A stretch of 57,187 bases of DNA from the NCBI GenBank assembly GCA_046598525.1, contig JBKJIJ010000014.1, positions 1-57,187 on the forward strand, in the 5' to 3' direction. Source of the stretch: Methylotenera_A sp046598525. Lineage in GTDB: Bacteria; Pseudomonadota; Gammaproteobacteria; Burkholderiales; Methylophilaceae. The translations under genes and the position numbers were made by a program. Of this stretch, positions 26,143-34,981 are shown in pieces (within the stretch, counting starts at the first letter, position 1; every line of letters begins with the position of its first letter). The notes below the pieces were generated by a model that ran no database searches, was not told where the DNA came from, and saw only the letters and a program-made list of their open reading frames with translations.

Positions 26143-26853
26143 ATGGCTAACCAAGTATTAACCTTTGCCAATGGCGAAACGATTTCTTATCTGCTAGAAC
26201 ATAGGCCGCGGCGCACGGTTGGGCTAAAAATTACGGCGGATGGCTTGGTAGTGCACGCGCCAAAGCGTATTTTTGCTTTTCAGCTGAATCAAATTTTGCA
26301 AGAAAAATCAGGCTGGATATTAAGTAAATTACAAGCGCGCGAAGCCAATCAAATAGATGCGCTAAGTTGGGTGGATGGTGAACATTTGCTGTATTTGGGC
26401 CAAGATATTGGGCTAACGATTGTGCAAAACCCCAGCAATAAAGCCTTGATTTTTGATGCAAATACACTAATTATGGCAACGCCAACGCCAGATAATCAGG
26501 TGCTGATACAGCGCAAAGTGGTGCAATGGTATCAAAAACAAGCGGCATTAGATTTTAGCCGCCGCTTAACGATTTTAGCGGCTAAACTAGGTGTCCCAAC
26601 GCCGCCATTAACGCTTTCTAATGCCAAATCGCGCTGGGGCAGTTGCAATAGCCGCGGTGAAATACGGCTGAATTGGCGTTTATTACAAGCGCCGCCGCCT
26701 ATTATTAATTATGTAATTTGCCACGAATTGGCGCATTTAAAACAAATGAATCATTCGGCCAAATTTTGGGCGGTGGTTCAAAGCTTATTCCCCGATTACA
26801 AACAAGCCGAAAAAGCGCTAAAAGCCTTATCCCCGCAATTGCACCGCATGTAA
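26143..26853 (+). CDS. YgjP-type zinc metallopeptidase (DUF45/SprT-like)
   Basis: A 236-residue cytosolic protein of the YgjP/DUF45 family. The zinc site H194-E-L-A-H198 is followed by H204 in the pattern H-E-L-x-H-x-x-x-x-N-H-x-x-x-F-W. The upstream block S-R-W-G-S-C near 163-168 is also characteristic. Peptidase activity is inferred from the motif; the substrate is unknown. It ends the glyQ-glyS-gmhB-plsC-ygjP series. Confidence 0.9.
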   Translation: MANQVLTFANGETISYLLEHRPRRTVGLKITADGLVVHAPKRIFAFQLNQILQEKSGWILSKLQAREANQIDALSWVDGEHLLYLGQDIGLTIVQNPSNKALIFDANTLIMATPTPDNQVLIQRKVVQWYQKQAALDFSRRLTILAAKLGVPTPPLTLSNAKSRWGSCNSRGEIRLNWRLLQAPPPIINYVICHELAHLKQMNHSAKFWAVVQSLFPDYKQAEKALKALSPQLHRM

Positions 26854-26942
26854 ATTTACATTGCCTGTAATTTACCCCTAAGAATTTTTATGTTAGCGTG
26901 AACACGCAATCATCGTTGTTCAACATAAAAAAGGGGGAAACA

Positions 26943-27278
26943 ATGTCTTTTACCGATTCAATTAAATTGTGTTTTACCAAATATGCGGATTTTGTAGGTC
27001 GCGCTAAACGCCCAGAATATTGGTGGTTTGCGTTGTTTATTCTGGCTATTGGTGTGGTGCTTGAGTTTGTTAGCAGCCCCGTTTCTTGGGCATTCTCACT
27101 GGCAACTTTGCTGCCCTTTTTAGCGATTGGCGCCCGCCGCTTACACGATTTGAATAAGAGCGGCTGGATGCAATTGCTGTGGCTTATCCCTGTATTTGGG
27201 TGGATTTATCTGATTTATGTACTCGCTCAACCAGGTGATGCAGCAGATAATTTGCATGGTGCGCAGCCTGCCAATTAA
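26943..27278 (+). CDS. DUF805 inner-membrane protein
   Basis: A 111-residue DUF805 protein. The F-V-G-R-A-K-R-P-E-Y-W-W-F start, three hydrophobic helices, the G-A-R-R-L-H-D-L-N-K-S-G-W motif near 60-72 and the final membrane helix with D-A-A-D-N near the end are all typical. Function is unknown in the family. ATG 26943 has AAGGGGGAAAC just before it and is preferred over an upstream GTG in frame at 26898. Confidence 0.88.
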   Translation: MSFTDSIKLCFTKYADFVGRAKRPEYWWFALFILAIGVVLEFVSSPVSWAFSLATLLPFLAIGARRLHDLNKSGWMQLLWLIPVFGWIYLIYVLAQPGDAADNLHGAQPAN

Positions 27279-27349
27279 TTAAGCTGTTAATTATAAAAGG
27301 GGCTTAACGCCGCTTTTATAGTATCTACCAATTTAATTCAAACTAATTT

Positions 27350-27955
27350 TTACATCAGCTTTTTAAGATCACTCGCGATATCCGCTGGCTTTTGGCCGTA
27401 ATCTAAATAAAGCCTAATTTTTCCTTCTTTATCAAATACATACATGCCCGCACTGTGGTCAATGGTGTAATCGCCTTTGGTTTTGCTTTCTACTTTTGAG
27501 TAGTAAATTTTAAAGTTGCCTAATGTTTCGGCGGTTTCTTGCAATGTACCGCGCAAGCCAATAAAACGCGAATCAAATGAAGGCACAAATTGCGCTAACA
27601 CTTCTTGTGTATCGCGCGCCGGGTCTACGGTTACAAAAATCACTTGCACGTCATCGGCTTTATCGCCCATCAATTTCATGGTTTGTTTTAAATCCACCAT
27701 GGTGGTTGGGCATACGTCTGGGCAATGCGTATAGCCGAAAAATAGCGTCACCACTTTGCCTTTAAATTCGCTCATGGTGCGCATTTTGCCAGTGTGATCG
27801 GTTAATGCTAATGGCTTAAGAAAATCAGCGCCGGTAATATCGGTGCCCACAAAGCTTGCGCCCTTGGTATCGCTGCCAGATTGCGCCGCTGGCTTGCATG
27901 CGCTTAAAAACAGCAGAAGGCTGACTAACAAACTACCCAACAATAATTTTTTCAT
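27350..27955 (-). CDS. SCO1/SenC family copper lipoprotein
   Basis: A 201-residue lipoprotein. The signal ends in the lipobox L-S-A-C20. The thioredoxin-like domain carries the copper pair C78-x-x-x-C82 (H-C-P-D-V-C-P-T-T) and the third ligand H167 (D-H-S-A-G). SCO proteins deliver copper to the CuA site of cytochrome c oxidase, or act as thiol reductases in that pathway. No oxidase genes are adjacent. AGGAG precedes the start. Confidence 0.94.
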   Translation of the reverse strand: MKKLLLGSLLVSLLLFLSACKPAAQSGSDTKGASFVGTDITGADFLKPLALTDHTGKMRTMSEFKGKVVTLFFGYTHCPDVCPTTMVDLKQTMKLMGDKADDVQVIFVTVDPARDTQEVLAQFVPSFDSRFIGLRGTLQETAETLGNFKIYYSKVESKTKGDYTIDHSAGMYVFDKEGKIRLYLDYGQKPADIASDLKKLM

Positions 27956-28075
27956 CTTAAAAACTCCTATTAAACACTGTATTTATTCAACATTTTGATT
28001 TTAACATGCATCAAGAAGTATGCCCTTTTAGTTTACAATAATGCTTTTGCAAAATTGATAGCGTTAAGGAAAAGT

Positions 28076-29020
28076 ATGGCAAACCCAGCAACAACCTCTG
28101 GCGGAATGGCAGACCGCGACGGCGTAATTTGGTATGACGGCAAAATGGTGAATTGGCGCGATGCCACCACCCACGTTTTAACCCACACTCTGCATTACGG
28201 CATGGGTGTATTTGAAGGCGTGCGCGCATACAAAACCGATAAAGGGACGGCTATTTTCCGCTTAAAAGAGCATACCGACCGCCTATTTAGAAGTGCGCAT
28301 ATTTTACAAATGAAAATGCCATTTACTAAAGAAGAAATGATGGAAGCGCAAAAAGCGGCTGTGCGCGAAAATAATCTGGAATCGGCTTATATGCGTCCAA
28401 TGGCGTTTTATGGTGCTGAGGCGATGGGTATTTCGGCTAAAACTCTTTCAACGCATGTGATTGTAGCGGCTTGGAAATGGGGCGCGTATATGGGCCAAGA
28501 AGCGTTAGATAATGGCATTCGCGTTAAAACCAGCTCATTCTCACGTCACCATGTCAACATCACCATGTGTAAAGCCAAAGCTAACGGCAATTACATGAAC
28601 TCCATCTTGGCGCATCAAGAAGCGGCGCAAGATGGTTACGATGAAGCGCTTTTGTTAGACGTTGATGGCTTTGTGGCTGAAGGTTCTGGCGAAAATATCT
28701 TTATTGTACGTAATGGCAAACTGTATACGCCTGACTTAACAAGCGCGCTAGAAGGTATTACACGCGACACCATCGTGCAATTAGCTGGTGAAATCGGCTT
28801 AGAAGTAGTTGAGAAACGCATCACGCGCGATGAAGTGTATTCAGCCGATGAAGCCTTTTTTACAGGCACTGCCGCCGAAGTTACGCCAATCCGTGAGTTA
28901 GATCGCCGCAATATTGGCACTGGCATCGCGGGCCCTGTCACCAAACAATTGCAAAAATTATTCTTTGATGTAGTAACAGGCAAATCGGCCAAACATGCGG
29001 ATTGGTTAACGCTGGTTTAA
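28076..29020 (+). CDS. ilvE: Branched-chain amino acid aminotransferase
   Basis: A 314-residue PLP fold-type IV aminotransferase for the last step of Ile, Val and Leu synthesis. It has the H-Y-G-M-G-V-F-E-G-V-R-A-Y motif near 41-53, the PLP lysine in C-K-A-x-G/A-N-Y-x-N-S, E-G-S-G-E-N-I-F and G-I-T-R-D-T. ATG 28076 follows TAAGGAAAAG and matches the family start. The longer reading frame from 27995 is not used. Confidence 0.95.
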   Translation: MANPATTSGGMADRDGVIWYDGKMVNWRDATTHVLTHTLHYGMGVFEGVRAYKTDKGTAIFRLKEHTDRLFRSAHILQMKMPFTKEEMMEAQKAAVRENNLESAYMRPMAFYGAEAMGISAKTLSTHVIVAAWKWGAYMGQEALDNGIRVKTSSFSRHHVNITMCKAKANGNYMNSILAHQEAAQDGYDEALLLDVDGFVAEGSGENIFIVRNGKLYTPDLTSALEGITRDTIVQLAGEIGLEVVEKRITRDEVYSADEAFFTGTAAEVTPIRELDRRNIGTGIAGPVTKQLQKLFFDVVTGKSAKHADWLTLV

Positions 29021-29043
29021 ACAATTCGTTAATTAGGAATTAC

Positions 29044-29232
29044 ATGTCAGATGTTAAAGAAATAGAAGTTTCGGCAAAAGACCTGCCCTTGCACTGTCCT
29101 ACCAAAGAGGTAGCACTTTGGGCTAGTCATCCGCGGGTATTTTTAGATATTGCCGCAACAGGGCATGTTGCTTGCCCTTATTGCGGGACTCAATATAAAT
29201 TAAAAGCGGGCGAAGTGATTTCGCATCACTAG
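29044..29232 (+). CDS. Zinc-finger (zf-CHCC) domain protein
   Basis: A 62-residue protein with C18-P, H29-P-R-V-F-L, and C44-P-Y-C47-G-T-x-Y-x-L, the zf-CHCC pattern shared with the mitochondrial complex I subunit NDUFS6. Small stand-alone versions next to ilvE are common in beta-proteobacteria; the role is unproven. ATG 29044 follows TTAGGAA, and the gene lies 23 bases after ilvE. Confidence 0.85.
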   Translation: MSDVKEIEVSAKDLPLHCPTKEVALWASHPRVFLDIAATGHVACPYCGTQYKLKAGEVISHH

Positions 29233-29256
29233 TTTTAGTCATTCTGCCCTTCTTTT

Positions 29257-30627
29257 GTGAACGCCAATTATCCGCAAGACGATACGCTAGCGCTGCTTAA
29301 AGCGGGCAAATTACAAGGTTGCACCAGCCTTAAACTGCAGTGTGGTTTAAGCGAATTTCCAGCAGAAATCTTCACGCTGGAAGATACCTTAGAAATTCTG
29401 GATTTATCTGGCAATGCGTTAAGTTCGCTGCCAGATGATTTAGATAAACTGCATAAACTGCGGATTTTATTCTGCTCGTCGAATCAATTTACGCATTTAC
29501 CAGAAGTATTGGGCAAGTGTAAAAATTTAAGCATGATTGGCTTTAAAGCCAATAAAATCAAGCAAATATCTGAAAGCGCAATCCCTACCCAAGCCCTGCG
29601 CTGGCTTATTTTAACGGATAACGCGCTGACCAAATTGCCCAATATTGTTGGCGATTGTCAGCAGATGCAAAAACTGATGCTGGCTGGCAATCAGTTAAAA
29701 GAGCTGCCTGAAAATTTAGCCAACTGTAAAAAACTTGAGCTATTAAGAATTTCAGCAAACCAGCTTGAATCGTTGCCTGAATGGCTATTTAGCTTGCCTA
29801 AACTTAGTTGGCTGGCTTATGCCGGCAATCCATTTAGTGATGAAATTGAACATAAACGCATCGCCAAACAGCCCATAAGCCAAATTAGTTGGGCAGATTT
29901 AACGTTACAGCAGCAATTAGGCGAAGGCGCTTCTGGCTTGATTTACAAGGCGCTTTGGCAGAAGGATGCGCTTAAAAACAAAGCCGTAGCCGTCAAAATG
30001 TTTAAAGCCGATTTAACCAGCGATGGCCTGCCGCGTTGTGAAGTGCATGCGACCGCCTTGGCTGGCCAACACCCAAATTTATTGGGCTTAGAAGGCATTA
30101 TCAGTCAGCATCCACAGGCTGTGCAGGGCATGGTAATGCCATTAATGCGCGCCGATTTAACCGTGCTGGCAAACCCGCCCAGCTTTGAATCGTGTAGCCG
30201 TGATGTGTATGCCGCCAACACGCAATTTAGTTTGGATAAGGTATTAAATATTTCGCATTCAATTGCTTCTGTGGTTGCTCATTTACATGCGCAAGGCTTA
30301 ACGCATGGCGATTTGTATGCGCACAATATACTCACTAATAATAATGATATTGTATTAAGCGATTTTGGCGGTGCATCGTTTTTGCCTGTAAATAACCTAG
30401 CTCAGTCGCTTAATCTGCAAGGCATTGAATCGCATGCTTTTGCCTGCTTGTTAGAAGAATTATTAACGCACTGCAATGCTGACAATGACACAACTAAAGC
30501 GCTGTGGGCACTTCAAGCAGAATGCGCGCAAACAACTATTGCAAACAGGCCTTTATTTAATGCCATTGAAGAACAATTAAACACACTAAAGCTAGCGCAT
30601 TTAGCGCAAATTACTACAAACGCTTAA
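29257..30627 (+). CDS. Leucine-rich-repeat protein kinase hybrid
   Basis: A 456-residue protein joining about seven leucine-rich repeats (residues about 20-195, pattern L-x-x-L-x-L-x-x-N-x-L-x-x-L-P) to a eukaryotic-like Ser/Thr kinase domain (about 215-440). Kinase parts are the G-loop G222-E-G-A-S-G, K247 in A-V-A-V-K, E262, a catalytic loop H350-G-D-L-Y-A-H-N357 (HGD replaces HRD) and D369-F-G. There is no signal or membrane helix, so it is cytosolic. The start is GTG 29257, 24 bases after the zinc-finger gene. Its end overlaps the convergent murI by 14 bases. Target unknown. Confidence 0.88.
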   Translation: MNANYPQDDTLALLKAGKLQGCTSLKLQCGLSEFPAEIFTLEDTLEILDLSGNALSSLPDDLDKLHKLRILFCSSNQFTHLPEVLGKCKNLSMIGFKANKIKQISESAIPTQALRWLILTDNALTKLPNIVGDCQQMQKLMLAGNQLKELPENLANCKKLELLRISANQLESLPEWLFSLPKLSWLAYAGNPFSDEIEHKRIAKQPISQISWADLTLQQQLGEGASGLIYKALWQKDALKNKAVAVKMFKADLTSDGLPRCEVHATALAGQHPNLLGLEGIISQHPQAVQGMVMPLMRADLTVLANPPSFESCSRDVYAANTQFSLDKVLNISHSIASVVAHLHAQGLTHGDLYAHNILTNNNDIVLSDFGGASFLPVNNLAQSLNLQGIESHAFACLLEELLTHCNADNDTTKALWALQAECAQTTIANRPLFNAIEEQLNTLKLAHLAQITTNA

Positions 30628-31423
30628 CGTCAACAGGCTGACCCCACAATTGGCTAATCACTTGTTTGGCATTTTCTGCTTCGCTATTAGTATAAAAAGT
30701 AACCGTTGATTTCTCATTAACACTATTCAACAAATCCAGCTCTTGTAAGCGTTTTTGCAAATACTTGGCCACCGCCGCACCGGTATCAATCAAGGCCACA
30801 TCTGCGCCCACTACTCGCTCAATTAAAGGTCGCACAAACGGGTAATGCGTGCAGCCTAAAACAATGGTATCAGCACCTTCATCAATCAAGGGTTTGCAAT
30901 ATTGTTGAATCAATTGCAGCGTATTTTGGCTATCTAACTCGCCACGCTCTACGCATTCCACCAAGCCTACGCAAGCTTGCGTCACCACTTCTACATTGCG
31001 GCCGTAATTTTCTAGCAGCGCGGCAAATTGCGCGCTTTTAAGGGTGCCTACCGTTGCCAGTACGCCAATAATGCCGTTTTTGCTGGCTTCAGCCGCTGGT
31101 TTTACCGCTGGCTCCATGCCAATAATCGGGATAATAAAGTCGGGTAAATCGTACTTTGCACGCATGGCGTCAATTGCCGCGGCGGTGGCGGTGTTGCAAG
31201 CAACCACTAAGGCTTTGGCGTTTTGGGCGATTAAAAAATCGGCAATTTCAAAGCAACGTGCGGTAATTTCGGCGGGCGTTCTGCTGCCGTAAGGCGCGTA
31301 TTTGCTATCGGCTACATACAGTAAATTTTCATGCGGCAGCAAGGTGTGAATGTGCTTAAGCACGCTAATGCCGCCAACGCCAGAATCAAACACGCCAATT
31401 GGATGGTGATTTTTTATTATCAT
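30614..31423 (-). CDS. murI: Glutamate racemase
   Basis: A 269-residue enzyme that makes D-glutamate for peptidoglycan. It has F-D-S-G-V-G-G at about 12-18 and the two catalytic cysteine motifs V-A-C-N-T-A-T and G-C-T-H-Y-P. It is convergent with the LRR kinase gene and overlaps its last 14 bases, an unusual tightness for opposing genes. Confidence 0.96.
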   Translation of the reverse strand: MIIKNHHPIGVFDSGVGGISVLKHIHTLLPHENLLYVADSKYAPYGSRTPAEITARCFEIADFLIAQNAKALVVACNTATAAAIDAMRAKYDLPDFIIPIIGMEPAVKPAAEASKNGIIGVLATVGTLKSAQFAALLENYGRNVEVVTQACVGLVECVERGELDSQNTLQLIQQYCKPLIDEGADTIVLGCTHYPFVRPLIERVVGADVALIDTGAAVAKYLQKRLQELDLLNSVNEKSTVTFYTNSEAENAKQVISQLWGQPVDVKRL

Positions 31424-31472
31424 GCTTTAATTTTAAACGCTAATTCTGTTAATTCAAATACAACTTAAAGCT

Positions 31473-31557
31473 GACATTCTTAGCCTAAGTTTTAAATAGG
31501 CGAATAATCCAGTATTTATGTCAGAAAAGCTGGATTGTTCGCCACGCTCAGAATGAC
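31473..31557. repeat. Dispersed palindromic repeat, family A
   Basis: GACATTCTTAGCC...AATAATCCAG (31473-31512) is inverted against CTGGATTGTTCG...GCTCAGAATGAC (31530-31557), with mismatches. It sits in the murI-cobalamin adenosyltransferase spacer, upstream of both divergent genes, so here it is not a simple terminator. Confidence 0.75.
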
Positions 31558-31616
31558 GATTGTTTTAAGTTTATCGGCGTAAATAAGCTAAAATATCGAA
31601 TTAGACAGGGGTAATA

Positions 31617-32168
31617 ATGGCAAATAGGCTTAGCAAAATTTACACGCGCACAGGTGACATGGGCACCACAGGCTTGGGTAACGGCACGCGCGTGGCAAAA
31701 GACAGTTTGCGCGTAGTGGCAATGGGCGATGTAGATGAGTTAAATTCGGTGCTTGGATTATTGTTAACTGAACCTGTTTCGGCCAAGATTCGCGATTGTT
31801 TAACCGGTATTCAGCATGATTTATTTAATATGGGCGGCGAAATTTGCATGCCTGGATACGATTTAATTAAACCTGAACGTGTAACCGCGTTAGAAACCAT
31901 TTTAGATGAATGGAATGACACGCTGCCAGCGCTAAAAGAATTTATTTTGCCCGGCGGTAGCCGTGCCGCCGCGTATTGCCATTTGGCTAGAACCGTTTGC
32001 AGGCGCGCCGAGCGCCAATTGCATATGCTAAATTCACACGAAAAAATCACGGAAATTTCGTTACAATATATCAATCGCTTATCGGATTTATTATTTGTGC
32101 TGTGCCGCATTTTAAATGTAGAAGCGGGCATGCCTGATGTGTTGTGGAAAAATGAGTTTAAAAAATAA
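31617..32168 (+). CDS. Cob(I)alamin adenosyltransferase, PduO type
   Basis: A 183-residue enzyme that forms adenosylcobalamin. The ATP-binding N-terminus is Y-T-R-T-G-D-x-G-T-T-G-L-G. The R-T-V-C-R-R-A-E-R motif near 120-130 is diagnostic of the PduO-type. AGGGG precedes the ATG, and pcnB starts 19 bases after its stop. Presence implies use or salvage of B12 by the host; no cobalamin riboswitch is visible upstream. Confidence 0.94.
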   Translation: MANRLSKIYTRTGDMGTTGLGNGTRVAKDSLRVVAMGDVDELNSVLGLLLTEPVSAKIRDCLTGIQHDLFNMGGEICMPGYDLIKPERVTALETILDEWNDTLPALKEFILPGGSRAAAYCHLARTVCRRAERQLHMLNSHEKITEISLQYINRLSDLLFVLCRILNVEAGMPDVLWKNEFKK

Positions 32169-32187
32169 ACGAAATGATTAAACCAAG

Positions 32188-33567
32188 ATGATAAAAAAGT
32201 TCTTGCAAAAGGTATTCAGCAAAAGAACCAAAGCCACGGTTGCGATTAACCAAGCCGATAGCTTTGATACCAGTATGGCGAAGAAAATCACCGCCAAAAC
32301 GCATAAAATTGATAAAAGCTTAATCAGCCAAGCGGCGCTAAAAACCTGCGATGGCTTGCAAAAAGCCGGATTTGAAGCGTTTATTGTGGGCGGTGCCGTG
32401 CGCGATTTGTTGTTAAATTTCAAACCAAAAGATTTTGACATCGCCACCAACGCCACGCCAGAAGAAGTGAATCGCGTATTTCGCCGTTCGCGCATTATTG
32501 GCAGGCGCTTTCGTTTAGTGCATGTGTTGTGGGGGCAAGAAACGATTGAAGTTTCCACCTTTCGCGGCCATCATCAAAGTGAAGGCGATGCTAAAACCAA
32601 CGATAGCGGACGCATTTTGCGCGATAATATTTTTGGCAGTGTTGAAGAAGACGCCGCGCGACGGGACTTTACCGCCAATGCTTTGTATTACAACCCTGCC
32701 AATGAAGATGTGCTGGATTTTCACAATGGCGTAGCCGATATTAAAGCTAATTTATTGCGCATGATTGGCGACCCGCTTACGCGCTACCAAGAAGATCCTG
32801 TGCGCATGTTGCGCGCGGTGCGTTTATCAGCAAAATTGGGTTTAAAAATCGATGCGGCCACGCAAGCGCCAATCGCCAAGAACGCCAATTTGTTGCAAGA
32901 CGTGCCGCCTAGCCGCTTGTTTGATGAAATGTTAAAGCTATTTTTATCTGGCCACGCGATTGAAAGTATTAATGTGTTACGCGCGCAGCATTTGCATCAT
33001 GGCTTGTTGCCCATGCTAGACGTGGTGTTAGAGCAACCAATGGGCGAAAAATTCGTCATGCTGGCGCTTAAAAATACTGATGATCGCATTTTGGCGGGAA
33101 AATCGGCCAACCCTAGCTTTTTATTCGCCTGCCTGCTGTGGCATGAGGTATTAGCCGCTTGGCAAACGTATCAAGACCAAGGCGAAAGCATTATCCCAGC
33201 ACTACACATGGCGATGAATGAAGTGATTGCCACGCAAGCCGAAAAGCTGGCGATTCATAATCGCTTTACCGCCACCATGAAAGAAATTTGGGGCTTACAG
33301 CCGCGTTTTGAGCAGCGAGCAGGCAAGCGCCCGTTTGGCATTTTAGAGCACCCACGTTACCGCGCAGGTTATGATTTCTTGCTACTAAGGTGTGATTCTG
33401 GCGAAATAGAGGCTGAATTGGGCACTTGGTGGACAGCGTTTGCAGAGGCCAAACCCGATGAACGCGCCAACATGCTATTGCCAGATACATCACCAAAAAA
33501 ACGCCGCAAACGCAGCCGTAAAAAACCGGCAACTAGCGATAAAGCCATTTTGGGGTCGATTGATTAA
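32188..33567 (+). CDS. pcnB: Poly(A) polymerase I
   Basis: A 459-residue nucleotidyltransferase that adds 3' poly(A) tails marking RNA for decay. The catalytic signature G68-G-A-V-R-D73 and D82-x-D84 (K-D-F-D-I-A-T-N-A-T), the R-R-x-F-R-L-V-H-V segment and R-R-D-F-T-x-N-A-L are all present. The C-terminus is a basic K-K-R-R-K-R tail, typical of PcnB and not of CCA-adding enzymes. Its stop overlaps the folK start by one base. Confidence 0.94.
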   Translation: MIKKFLQKVFSKRTKATVAINQADSFDTSMAKKITAKTHKIDKSLISQAALKTCDGLQKAGFEAFIVGGAVRDLLLNFKPKDFDIATNATPEEVNRVFRRSRIIGRRFRLVHVLWGQETIEVSTFRGHHQSEGDAKTNDSGRILRDNIFGSVEEDAARRDFTANALYYNPANEDVLDFHNGVADIKANLLRMIGDPLTRYQEDPVRMLRAVRLSAKLGLKIDAATQAPIAKNANLLQDVPPSRLFDEMLKLFLSGHAIESINVLRAQHLHHGLLPMLDVVLEQPMGEKFVMLALKNTDDRILAGKSANPSFLFACLLWHEVLAAWQTYQDQGESIIPALHMAMNEVIATQAEKLAIHNRFTATMKEIWGLQPRFEQRAGKRPFGILEHPRYRAGYDFLLLRCDSGEIEAELGTWWTAFAEAKPDERANMLLPDTSPKKRRKRSRKKPATSDKAILGSID

Positions 33568-34088
33568 TGCCTGCAATGTACAGCCATATTGCGTACATAG
33601 CATTGGGCAGCAACCTGCAAGACCCAGTTACACAAGTCAATAATGCGTTTTCGCGCTTAGATAATCTACCTAAAACCAATGTGGTAAAAGCCTCCAGCCT
33701 GTATGTCACCGAGCCTTTGGGTTATGACCCTGAATTATTAAAAACCGTACCCGATTTTATTAACGCGGTGGCCGAAGTTAGCACCGATTTAAGCCCGCTG
33801 GAATTGTTAGATGCCATATTAGGTATAGAAAATGAAGCGGGTCGCAAACGGCCCTACGCCAACGCACCGCGCGTATTAGATTGCGACTTATTGCTATACG
33901 ATGACGTTGAAATGAGCACCGAAAAGCTGACATTACCGCATCCACGCATGCATTTGCGCAGCTTTGTGCTATTGCCTTTGGCCGAAATTGCACCAAAATT
34001 AAGCTTACCAAATTTAACATTACCCGATGGTATCAATGTTGTAGAATTCGTTAAGAGTTACTTAAATCAAGGTATTAAAAAGTTATAA
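33567..34088 (+). CDS. folK: Hydroxymethyldihydropterin pyrophosphokinase
   Basis: A 173-residue enzyme of folate synthesis that activates 6-hydroxymethyl-dihydropterin. It has A-L-G-S-N at about 12-16, the R-x-L-D-C-D-L-L-L-Y-D-D motif near 108-119 with the two metal-binding Asp, and L-P-H-P-R-M-H-x-R-x-F-V-L-x-P-L. The start overlaps the pcnB stop (TAATG). An alternative ATG three codons on is equally possible. Confidence 0.95.
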   Translation: MPAMYSHIAYIALGSNLQDPVTQVNNAFSRLDNLPKTNVVKASSLYVTEPLGYDPELLKTVPDFINAVAEVSTDLSPLELLDAILGIENEAGRKRPYANAPRVLDCDLLLYDDVEMSTEKLTLPHPRMHLRSFVLLPLAEIAPKLSLPNLTLPDGINVVEFVKSYLNQGIKKL

Positions 34089-34196
34089 AACTCATATTTT
34101 TAAATGATACAAGGCGCGCGCCAAAAATTGGACGACGCATATGAGTGATATGTTAGGAGAATTTTTTGAAGCAGCAACGCCGTATAATGACGAAAC

Positions 34197-34856
34197 ATGA
34201 GTTTTAACATGAGTATTTTTAACAAATTCCCCTACATTGTCGTTGAAGGCCCGATTGGCAGCGGCAAAACCACATTAGCCAGATTGTTGGCCGATAAATT
34301 TTCGGTGCAATTATTAAGCGAAAAAGCCGAAGATAATCCATTTTTATCGCGTTTTTATCAAGATGCGCAACGTTATGCCTTGCCAACGCAGCTGTTTTTC
34401 TTGTTTCAACGTTCACGCCAAATTGCCGATATGTCGCAACGCGATATGTTTTCGGCACCAACGGTGGCGGATTTTTTCTTAGAAAAAGATCCGCTTTTTG
34501 CACGGCTTAATCTGGATGATGAAGAATATGCGCTGTATCACCAAATTTACACGCATCTGCAACTAAAGTCGCCCAAACCGGATTTGGTGATTTATCTGCA
34601 AACGCCGATTGATGAGCTGGCCGAGCGTATTGAAGAACGCAATATTAGCTATGAACAAGAAATTCCGCTTGAATATATTGAGCGTCTTGCGGATGCTTAT
34701 AGCGAGTTTTTTCACACCTACGATACATCGCCTGTGTTGATTGTTAACAATGAAAAACTGAATATCATCAAAGACGAAAGCGCGCTTAATTTGCTGGTAG
34801 ATAGAATTATGCAGATTAAAAGTAGCCGTGAATATTTCAATCCAAATTTCGATTAA
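34197..34856 (+). CDS. Deoxynucleoside kinase family protein
   Basis: A 219-residue P-loop kinase of the deoxyadenosine/deoxyguanosine kinase family (PF01712). Walker A G-P-I-G-S-G-K-T-T is near 20-28. An E-x-x-x-x-N-P-F region, a T-Q-L-F-F-L-x-Q-R-x-R-Q helix and the lid E-R-x-x-x-Y-E follow. It would phosphorylate salvaged deoxynucleosides. It lies between folK and the pantothenate genes, a common beta-proteobacterial order. An ATG at 34209 is an alternative start. Confidence 0.88.
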   Translation: MSFNMSIFNKFPYIVVEGPIGSGKTTLARLLADKFSVQLLSEKAEDNPFLSRFYQDAQRYALPTQLFFLFQRSRQIADMSQRDMFSAPTVADFFLEKDPLFARLNLDDEEYALYHQIYTHLQLKSPKPDLVIYLQTPIDELAERIEERNISYEQEIPLEYIERLADAYSEFFHTYDTSPVLIVNNEKLNIIKDESALNLLVDRIMQIKSSREYFNPNFD

Positions 34857-34981
34857 CACGCGTAGCTAACCTGCACCTCGCCTGCACCAAAAGTTAGGCC
34901 CAAATGGGCTATTGTTTCATTTTAGCGTTAAGTAGATGATGACTTACCCGCTATTCAAATAGCCCAAAATAGGTAGGTAAG

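Noticed and set aside
31424..31616. Cobalamin riboswitch upstream of the adenosyltransferase gene
   Set aside because: The spacer is taken up by a dispersed palindrome, and no B12-box-like sequence was recognised.
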